Below, one piece after another: positions 56,511 through 64,000 of a DNA stretch of 64,000 bases; the stretch's first letter is position 1, and every line of letters starts with the position of its first letter. The stretch covers positions 45,476,859 through 45,540,858 of the forward strand of contig CM059575.1 in NCBI GenBank assembly GCA_030386875.1, written 5' to 3'. The position numbers were made by a program, and so were the translations under genes. Source of the stretch: Morinoia aosen (Eukaryota; Arthropoda; Malacostraca; Amphipoda; Talitridae). The notes beneath the pieces were generated by a model. That model saw only the letters and a program-made list of their open reading frames with translations, made no database searches and was not told where the DNA came from.

Positions 56511-56519
56511 GTAAGTGTA
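56511..56519 (+). promoter_or_regulatory. Possible splice donor in the gypsy-type leader
   Basis: CAGA followed by GTAAGTGTA is a near-consensus donor, 270 bp before gag. It could supply the leader exon for a subgenomic RNA joined to the acceptor at 63101-63102. No transcript evidence. Confidence 0.4.
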
Positions 56520-56783
56520 ACTTTGTTTTATTGTGATTTGTAGTGTTGGTAAAAAGATCAGGTGTTTTATTGTGTTTTTCTGGAGTTTTTCTGGAGTTTT
56601 TCTGGAGTTTTTACCGTTCCACGTTTTTCGCGTAAATTTCAGGGTGTGTGCTAGGGAGGAAATGATGTTATTGATCGTGTAATTTTAGAACGTATATTAT
56701 TGGAATTTAGAAGTGTGTTTTTTGTAAATTGTGTAATAACGGTGATGTTGAGATTTGAATTTTAATATGTATTAAAATAACCC

Positions 56784-58130
56784 ATGTCGGATACATCTGA
56801 TTCCGAGGAATACATACGATCAGAGACTATAAAAACTAAAAGTGGTAGGATCAGCGTTCCGCGGCTTACAGCTACCCAAAATACAACCATGACTACTCCT
56901 TGGGGCGCCACTGCGCCTGGTACGAGTGCTAGTGCTAGTAGTGCTAGTGACAGGACTCTGTTGGCAAGGGAAATTGCGGCAAATATGCCTAGAGCTGGAA
57001 CCATACTGTCCAATGCGGAGATACTGGTTTTTAGGGGCAGACGTAGACACAATGACCCAGAGTTCCTTGAAAATAAAAGTTAGAGCACTCACATAATGAA
57101 TTTAAAAGCTTACATGTCTCTTCTGCCAGATGTGAGTAGTGATAATAGCAAAAAAGAGCTTCTTGTTCGGTCTGCCAATAAACAAGAAGGAGATTTTAAT
57201 TCCGTAGCAACGAAATTAGTGAACTCCGATTTGAATTATACTTTCGAGGAAGTATTAAAATTTTGGATGATATCTACGTCGATTCACGCTCTGGCATGCG
57301 ATTTAAATGAGTTACAGTTGGAACAAAATGATGCTTTAGCAGCTCAACTGGTGACAGCTTTTGCAAAAATACGTAAATTGTCAGAGAATGTTTTGAATTC
57401 AAACACGCTGGGTTGGCAGCGTCATCTTTATTACCAGGCTTGTGCTAATCAGGCTGAAGTCAAACGTTTCGTAGGAGACAGCATTGTTTATAGTCTCGCG
57501 TTAACCCTTTTATGTCCTTTGCTGGACGAATCTTTCTCGAAAAAATTTTTGAATGTCAATTTAGTACATCGGTAGAGCTGCTAGTTCGTCTGATAGCTGC
57601 TGTTAGAAGTCAAGCTGAGACAAAGAAAATCCTAGCGATCCAGTACCCAACTCGGTACGAAAGTGAAAGTTATTTTGCAGATGTGACTAGTGGTCTTGAT
57701 GAATGCGTTGAGGCGCAGGACTTTTTGCAGGAGAGTGAAGTTTTTTACGGGAATTACGGGAACTACCGTAGAAATCGAGCAGGACAACGTAGTACTACTC
57801 CTAGACCCTGGTTGCAAAATCCTCGTGGAAGAGCTGGGAATTTAGTGGTTACGTAGGAGATAGAGGAATAGATTCCATGGAGTGCAATACTGTGTGGACA
57901 GACAGTAGTTCTGGTAGTTCTGGTCAGGTTCCAAGGCACTTTACGGGAGCTAAGAAGCGAGGTTTCCCATTCTGTAATTCGTGTTCTATGGTCGGCCATT
58001 TTGAGTGTAGATCTCAGAGAGTCAGTTTAAAGCGAGAGGAAATAGCGGGCCCGGGTGTTTCGCTTGTGGAGGTGCACATTTGGTGAAAAATTGTAGAGCT
58101 TCGGGAAGTGAAATTAGGAGAAACAAGGCC
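56784..58130 (+). pseudogene. Gypsy-type gag with a zinc knuckle
   Basis: Frames 56784-57083 (Ser/Thr/Ala-rich N-terminus), 57096-57575 (MNLKAYMSLLPDVSSDNS onward, helical capsid-like) and 57512-57856 (ESESYFADVTSGLDECVEAQ, then an Arg-rich stretch) follow each other with stops or shifts at about 57081 and 57540. Near 58048-58100 another frame has CFACGGAHLVKNC, one Cys/His knuckle. Gag would form the particle and bind RNA. Assignment to gag rests on position, the knuckle and the Arg-rich C-terminus. Confidence 0.68.
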
Positions 58131-58176
58131 GAGGCTTATCTACGCGGTTGTAACATAAATAGAGGTAGCCAGTCGC

Positions 58177-58875
58177 GTGGTTGGAGTGAGGTGCATTTTG
58201 CAGATTCCGAGCCTGATGCTCGGGTTTTTTATCAGAAGAGTAGAAAAAGGTAGAGGTAGCAGTGAGTACGAGATTGAGCCCGAGAGAAAGAACAGCACTC
58301 TCGTAAATCCTGAAGCTGTGGTCGAATTTCCAGATACGCCCGAGACAAACAAATTTGAATCCTTCATTGATCCGTTGTTCAAGTGTGAAAATAGGTACAA
58401 ATTACTGCAAGACGAGGAGCTTGCGGATAATAGGCAACAACAAAACAAAGCTGTTGAGGCTTACTTCTCCACTAGTGTTGTGAGGGGCAATTTCAATAAA
58501 AAAGGCACTGGTTTGGTTGCCTTTAGAAAATCAAATAAACCAACGATAATCCTGAATCGTAATGATCAGTATTTAAGTGCCCTGTTAGATAGCGGCTTCG
58601 AAAAATGCCTAATAAGTTATTAGCAGATTAAGCGCCTGAATTAAAAAATTAAGCCGAGTTGTTTGACGGTGAAAGGTATTAACAGTAAAAGTAACGTCAG
58701 CGGAGAAGTCGATTTGACTATTTCAATTCCAGGTACTAACAGAGTACTAAGAACTAGTGCTTTGATCGTTAAAGATGCAAAATTTAATTACGATCTTATT
58801 TTAGGACGTGATGTGCTGAGTGACGCCATCATTAATTTTAAAAACGGATCCCTCGTTTGGGAAGGTGTTACTGTG
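58177..58875 (+). pseudogene. Gypsy-type pol, protease region
   Basis: In one frame with two stops (TAG at 58621 and TAA at about 58642). SALLDSGFEKCLISY has the aspartic protease DSG block, and after the stops NYDLILGRDVLSD fits the ILGRD block that closes the protease fold. The enzyme would process Gag-Pol. Stops between the two blocks inactivate it. Confidence 0.72.
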
Positions 58876-59599
58876 CCATTTCATGAATTATATATGGAAC
58901 CAGCACTAAGTGGAGAAGTTGTGATGAAAAATATCGTGAACAGCGACTGTCTGTTGTCTGATGTTGTGGTTGCCAGGAAGAGAAACGGAGGCAGTTACCG
59001 CGTGAAAAATATTAGCTGCAGAGAAGAGAAAAAAACCGTGCCCGCAGATGAGGCGAGGCAGAGCTCAAGGCCGTTGATAGTGCATTGCCCTCAGGTGGAG
59101 GTGCCCAGTAACTCTATGAAGTTGCTGTACGGGTTTGTTAATAAAGCCATACCCGGAGAGTATTTGATTATGAAAAGATGTTTTGAGAATGGTGCCCTTT
59201 TGGCCGAGTCGATTGTTCAAGTCAGGGAAGACGGCGTGGTGCCTGTGATGATTTTAAATGCTCAAGAAGATGCTGTTTACTTTAGCGAGAATTCAATGTT
59301 ATGCAATTTGGAATTAATTGCAGCTGATGAGATCGAGAACGAAATTTATATCACTAGCGTTGAAACAGCACTTAGAGACGCTAATAATGTGGAAAATAGT
59401 TCTGACGCTGTGTCGGAGTCAATGCAGTTTGTCTCGGCTGGTGGTGGAATTAAGGCCATAGCAGGGAGGAAACTAGGGTTGCATTCTGACGCTCGCAGCG
59501 GAAGTCGAGTTCTCGATAGTAATGAGGAGTTGGAAGTTAATGCACAAGTAGGTGAGTCGTGTACAGGAAAGAAGGAAGTACGACGTCCTTTAACAAATG

Positions 59600-60629
59600 A
59601 TGATGTCTCATGTCACGAAGAGGACATGTGGTTGCCTTTAATGAATTTATTAAATCAGTTTCGTGATGGAGTTACGTTAGAAGGTGAAACTATAGGTGAT
59701 ACAAACATTATGACGCACCGGATACAGCTAAAACCGGATGCACCTGTTCTGAATTTAGCTCCTTACAGAATTCCTCACAAATATCAGGAGGAGGTTGTAA
59801 AAATTACTAATGATATGCTTTCACAAGGTATAATTGAGGAATCGATTTCAGAGTTTAACTTCCCAGTCATCGTTGTTAAAAAAAAGAGGGGAGAGCTCCG
59901 CCCCGTGATAGATTTCAGGGCCCTCAACAAAGTTTAATTGAAAGAGTCTTATCCTATACCCAGAATTGATGAAATATTATCAACTTTAGGAGGTAACACG
60001 TGGTTCACTAATTTAGATCTGCGCTCTGCTTCCATCAGGTCGAATTAGACCAAGAGAGTAGGAAATTTACTGCCTTTAGTGTTAACTATCGGAAGTTGGG
60101 CGTGTGGGTAATGACCTCTGCCCTTGCGCCTTTTCTGGTGAAATTAGCGTTCGTTTTTCTAGACGATATTTTGGTGCTTTCCAAAACTAAAAATCAGCAT
60201 TTGGCTGACATTGGAAGCGTCCTTAAGATGCTTCGATCCGGTAACTTGTCGTTGAAGCTTGAAAAATGTCATTTTTTCAAAAAGGAGATTGAATATTTGG
60301 GGCACATTATTGGCGCAGATGGTATTAGATGTAAAAATTCGGAGAAACTGCAGGATTGCAAAGCTCCAGCAAATGTAAAGGAGTTACAGCAGTTTTTAGG
60401 TCTGGCAAACTATTTTAAAAACTTTTTGCCAAATTTTGCCGAAGTTGCTTATCCCCTGTACAGACTTTTAAGAAAAGACGTTGACTATACGTGGAGCGAC
60501 GAATGCCAGAAGAGTTTTGCTTCTATAAAATCTGCCTTGACTTCTGACACAGTTTTAAGACATCCTGACTACATAAGGACTTCCACGTATTTAGGGACGC
60601 GTCTAACTCTGGGATCGGAGGCGTGCTGA
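59600..60629 (+). pseudogene. Gypsy-type pol, reverse transcriptase
   Basis: The first frame to 59937 includes LAPYRIPHKYQEEVVKI, GIIEESISEFNFPVIVVKKK and GELRPVIDFRALNK. After a TAA the blocks ESYPIPRIDEILSTLGG and FTNLDLRSA follow, then a shift, then FHQVELDQESRKFTAFS. In 60096-60629 FVFLDDILVLSKT carries the catalytic pair (FLDD), followed by HFFKKEIEYLGHIIGADGI and QQFLGLANYFKNFLPNF. About 20 residues between FTAFSVNY and FLDD are missing or scrambled compared with the family, so this is a defective copy. Confidence 0.85.
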
Positions 60630-61558
60630 TGCAGGCAGAGGATTCAAGCGATCAAATTTTGCGCCCTGTGGCTTACTTTAGTAAAAGCTTAAATTCCAGT
60701 CAGAAGCGATATAGTACTACCAAGAAGGAATTTTTCGGGATTTATTCAGCTCTGAAATATTTTAAACATTTAATTACTGGATATCCTATCCGTGTCTACA
60801 CGGATCACCGGCCTCTCGCGCCGCTCTTTGCCAAAAAACTCACTGAGGACACCAATATGGCCAGATGGTGTATAAACGTGCATTCATTTGATCCTGTTGT
60901 AAAATATTTACCTGGAAAACAAAATGTCGTAGCTGAATATTTAAGCAGACTACCTGTAAACAATGAAAAATTAACCGCTAAAGAACTAGAGCGTTGTGAT
61001 GCTCTGGACTCCGCGCTTGAATCAAATGTCTGTATCGCTGAGACTCGACCGCAGAGAAAAAAAGACATGGCTAGACATGAGGTAATTGACCCGCCGCATG
61101 GCAACAGTGCTGACGACGCAGCAAGCAAAGAGGCACGTCCCAAGCTCATTGACTATGTACCGAAAGACGATCAAATTTCTTGGACTATAAAAGAGTTTAT
61201 CGACGAGCAGGAGAAAGACCCTTTTTGCATAGAAGTGAAAGAAGCTTTGCTTCATGGTAGTGTTTCGAAAATTCCGGACCAACAGAAAATTTTAATTCTG
61301 AACGACATTCTGTACCGACGTAGACAGATTGACAATCGACCTAGTACAATATTAACTGCAGTGGTACCTAACTCTTTAATGGGTAAAGCAATTTTAGCAA
61401 TTCATTCGATGTATCATTCAGATGATGTTCAAACTTTGTTCAAATTTAAAATTAGGTTCTATAATCATTTGAAAAAACGATTGTGCGAAAATTCGTACGA
61501 GATTGTGAAGTTTGTAAGTTACTTAAGGCACGGACTTCTGTGCCAATTAAAATTTTGA
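60623..61558 (+). pseudogene. Gypsy-type pol, RNase H and start of integrase
   Basis: Overlaps the end of the RT frame by 7 bp in a new frame. RPVAYFSKSLNSSQKRYSTT, then KKEFFGIYSALKYFKHLI and RVYTDHRPLAPLFAKK are the usual RNase H blocks, ended by KYLPGKQNVVAEYLSRL. After a variable linker, FKIRFYNHLKKRLC lies where the integrase zinc-binding domain belongs, but its His/Cys pattern is largely lost. Confidence 0.8.
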
Positions 61559-61559
61559 C

Positions 61560-62537
61560 AGCTCCAATAGCGAAAGAACCGTTTGAGGTTGTTTCAATGG
61601 ACTATATTGGCCCACTTAAGGTTACCGATAGTGGTAGCAAATATATATAAGTAATAATTGACCTTTTCTCTAGATTTTGCAAATTGTATGCGACTTCTAA
61701 CTGTCGTACAGACACGGTAATTTCATGCTTAAGTAATTGTTTTTCAATTTTTGGATTTCCTAATACACTGATTTCTGAAAATGCTTTGGAATTTAGGTCG
61801 GTGGCGGTTAAGCAGTTTGCAAATATTCATGCTATCGCAAAAAAGAAGTTCTGGCTTACAGTCCTCATTCCAACTCTATAGTAGAGAGGAATAATAGGAA
61901 AATTACTAATTTGTGGAAACTGTACGTAAATTCTCTCCCACATGCCGAATGGGACCAGTGCATTGAGGTGGTCGAAAATGCATTGAACAATGCGCTAAAT
62001 TCTACTGTAGGCGAAACTCCGAGCTTCATCGTATTCAATAGGGACACCTGCCCCTTCTATCAAAGTGAGAGTTTTGATACCATAACTTACAGTTATGATG
62101 AAGAAATAGATTTGGTTAATTTTCGAGCAAAAGAAGCCGCCCGCACCGTAGAAAATATCAGAAATTTGATATTAAATAACACTACGGAAAGGAACCTTTA
62201 CAGAAATATCAAGCGTCGAAATAAAGACGTCAAGAAAGGCGACCGTGTCCTTTTAAAAAATCACGAGAAAAAACATAAGTTGGAATTAACCTGGTTAGGG
62301 CCAGCCGTGGTTCTGAAGGTCAAGCGTAATTGGGCCGAAGTTAAAATTGGTTCCAAAATTTATAAAAGCAATTTAAACCACATATTACCCTTGAGGAGGG
62401 TTAAGCTGCGAGTTAAACACGACAAGTTTTTTGCCATGATTATGACTTACGTTCTGACGTCGCAACGACTCGACGAATTACGATTTACTGTGCAGGACAA
62501 TTGTGTTACTTTGTTTAACATTTCCACTATGGGTTAA
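61560..62537 (+). pseudogene. Gypsy-type pol, integrase core and C-terminus
   Basis: KEPFEVVSMDYIGPLKVTDS has the first catalytic Asp. After a TAA (61648-61650) the core continues to FGFPNTLISENALEFRS, where the second Asp appears to be replaced (SEN for the usual DN), then VERNNRKI with the Glu, reached after a shift at about 61880. The frame 61911-62537 follows: NALNNALNSTVGETPSF, KKGDRVLLKNHEKKHKLEL and WLGPAVVLKVKRNW, the C-terminal barrel. Integrase would insert the cDNA copy. Inactive here. Confidence 0.8.
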
Positions 62538-63100
62538 TAATCATAATTTAAGGGTTTTGCTATGTAATATGCGCTGTGTTTCATTATTATTCTCAGTAAC
62601 CCATATGTTATATTTTCAGCATTTTGTGCTGCGCTTTTTGGGTTATTTTAGGCTAAGTGTTGTATTTTAACCTGGATGTTTAAAGGAATGTAAATCTATC
62701 TAAATCTCTAAGACATCTTTATTAATCTTTGCATTTCACTTTCGATATTATTTCGATCGCTTGGAAGTATTGCTGAATTGGCAATTAAAATGGTGAGCGA
62801 ATTCTTCGACTGCTAAATGCAATCGCTGATGTTGCAGTCCATCACGTGAGACAGTCTGTCTCGGCTCTGCGGCGCAACTCAACTCACATTGTTATTTTTA
62901 TTTTCAGTTGGAATGTTCTGTTGACAGCGCAAATGAATTAAATTCATACAGTGGTTGTTTGCTGCCCGACCGAGGGTCCGAACATGGTTTTTTATTAAAA
63001 AAAATTCTCACGCATGCGTACAACACGGAATTTTTGTGCGTTAGGTTTATCTGATTGTTTCGTTGGTCATGCTAATCGGTTCCGTGTCTGTTCCCTTTGC
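62538..63100 (+). other. Non-coding stretch between integrase and the 3' ORF
   Basis: AT-rich and without open frames of note. A pyrimidine-rich acceptor-like TTTTTATTTTCAG ends at about 62908 and a better one at 63102. Confidence 0.45.
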
Positions 63101-63102
63101 AG
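63101..63102 (+). promoter_or_regulatory. Probable splice acceptor before the 3' ORF
   Basis: TGTTCCCTTTGCAG followed by G, ending 16 bp before the ATG of the 100-codon ORF. A pyrimidine tract this close to a 3' ORF of an LTR element suggests a spliced subgenomic RNA. Confidence 0.5.
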
Positions 63103-63118
63103 GTTCACAAGGCTCGAA

Positions 63119-63421
63119 ATGGGGAACGCGCAGTCATCTGTTGATGTCGATGCCCTCGTGTCGGCTTTAAGCGCGCATAACATCAATATCAATGAAGAGT
63201 GGCTGCGGGAAAACTCCAGGACGGACCTTTTGCCGGACAGCGTTACCGACGTCCTGGTGATGCTGCTCATATTGCCAACGATGGCGTTGGGGACAATCAT
63301 CTATCACGTGAAGAAGAGCATGGAGATGATATCCGAGCGCTCCGAGCGTGTCGAGGATTTTCAGCTGCGTCGAGGGGCGCTGTGGCCGCCAAGATGCAAC
63401 AATCATCAGGATCAAGTGTAG
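63119..63421 (+). CDS. 3' accessory ORF of the gypsy-type element, 100 residues, membrane-anchored
   Basis: ATG at 63119 directly after the acceptor is preferred to the first in-frame ATG at 63014, which lies in the presumed intron. It starts MGNAQSS (a possible N-myristoylation site), followed by an acidic region, one hydrophobic segment at about residues 43-60 (VLVMLLILPTMALGTIIY) and a basic/acidic C-terminal tail. It has no signal peptide, no multiple Cys and is far too short for a gypsy envelope. The frame is intact, unlike gag and pol. A second open frame (63199-63555) overlaps it and is Arg/Gly-rich. The function is unknown; membrane targeting is inferred. Confidence 0.55.
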   Translation: MGNAQSSVDVDALVSALSAHNININEEWLRENSRTDLLPDSVTDVLVMLLILPTMALGTIIYHVKKSMEMISERSERVEDFQLRRGALWPPRCNNHQDQV

Positions 63422-63559
63422 TTATCAACATTAGCGGTGACGTGGTGGTGCTGGTGCGACAGCCTGGCGCAAGGCGGGCCGGGCGGCCGCGAGAAGCAGG
63501 GCGCAATGAACGTCCCTGTTCCACTGCTAATCTGCGGCCAAAAGTTTTATTTTGAAAAT

Positions 63560-64000
63560 TAGGTTGTTTAAAGTGGAATTAAATACCCAATGAATCAAAT
63601 TGAATTTGAAAAATGAAATTGCTAAATCGAAAATATTGAAAATTAAGCGCGAAAATGTGAAAAATTGAAATTAAATTGTAAAGTTGGAAATCGCTAAGTT
63701 GAAAATAAAAATGTAGAATCTAATGCGTTGGAAAATGCGTTCTAATGCGTTGAAAATTACGTCAAAGTGTTTATTGGAATTGTTAAGGTAATAGTGAATG
63801 GAGTGGTGTTTCTTTTAGCGGTAAGATGTTAATCATAAACATAATATTATCTATAATCTTCTAATATCAACTGCATGCATCTAGTGTTAAGTGCAGTTAA
63901 TAACTGTGCAGTGCACAACTGCATCTAGTGTTAATAGTGTTGAGCTATTTTACAACGCCAAGCAAAATTTAGGAAGAACAGAACGTAAGTCTGTGCATAA
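63560..64000 (+). other. AT-rich 3' region of the gypsy-type element
   Basis: Near-tandem GAAAATTGAAATT / AAATTGAAAAT words at 63590-63730, and TAACTGCA-type words at 63870-63930. No polypurine tract or LTR start could be fixed before the window ends. Confidence 0.4.

Larger units (their letters stand above)
55483..64000 (+). mobile_element. Gypsy-type LTR retrotransposon with an extra 3' ORF (right end outside the window)
   Basis: Order: LTR, primer-binding site, long leader, gag, protease, RT, RNase H, integrase, then a spliced-looking 100-codon ORF. RT and RNase H before integrase is the Ty3/gypsy order. Frame changes and stops occur in gag, protease, RT and integrase, so the copy is dead. 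It is at least 8.5 kb long and still not closed by a 3' LTR at the window edge. Confidence 0.82.

Overview
The window looks like a repeat-dense stretch of an arthropod nuclear genome, most likely an insect. The reasons are eukaryotic splice sites, poly(A)-type ends, a degenerate GGTTAGG-rich satellite (a common interstitial sequence in arthropods that use TTAGG), and a mix of MULE, PIF-like, Penelope-like, I-type LINE, CR1/L2-like LINE and Ty3/gypsy elements. I found no intact ordinary host gene. Order and species cannot be told from sequence alone.

The left third (1-24.5 kb) is a nest of DNA transposons. After a decayed LINE and two short elements with terminal inverted repeats (TIRs), a six-exon MULE-type transposase gene (zinc-finger exons, MULE core, SWIM domain) runs from 5725 to 19244. 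An 8.28 kb foldback element (5890-14170, 2.8 kb arms, 9-bp duplication AATGTCAGC) sits inside its first exon. That element carries its own MULE/NOF-like transposase followed by a C48 (Ulp1-like) peptidase-like region, which is split in turn by a 267-bp element with a TTA duplication. A second 579-bp element splits exon 3 of the outer gene (8-bp duplication AGACTCAG). At each of the three insertions the reading frame continues if the insert and one duplication copy are ignored, so order of insertion can be read directly. Penelope-like (PLE) fragments, some folded head to head, and a tRNA-type SINE follow to about 24 kb.

The middle (24.5-45 kb) starts with a gypsy-type gag gene, on the minus strand with its 5' LTR at 32357-32655. 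It is split by a nearly complete 6.9 kb I-type LINE (25063-31989, 11-bp duplication). The LINE has an ORF1 with two tandem gag-like modules and an ORF2 with endonuclease, RT, RNase H and a terminal zinc motif. Next come a tandem repeat, a foldback element holding a 23-residue-period (STPR-like) ORF and a TTAGG-like satellite, and a large AT-rich interspersed repeat carrying two TIR insertions. A second, opposite copy of that repeat at about 54-55.5 kb gives the empty sites for both insertions.

The right third (45-64 kb) holds a CR1/L2-like LINE whose ORF1 ends in an OTU-like cysteine peptidase domain and whose ORF2 is split by the same SINE family. A 26-bp minisatellite and the second copy of the AT-rich repeat follow. 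Last is a decayed gypsy-type LTR element (from about 55.48 kb past the right edge) with gag, protease, RT, RNase H, integrase and an extra 100-residue ORF that starts MGN, has one membrane segment and lies just behind a good splice acceptor.
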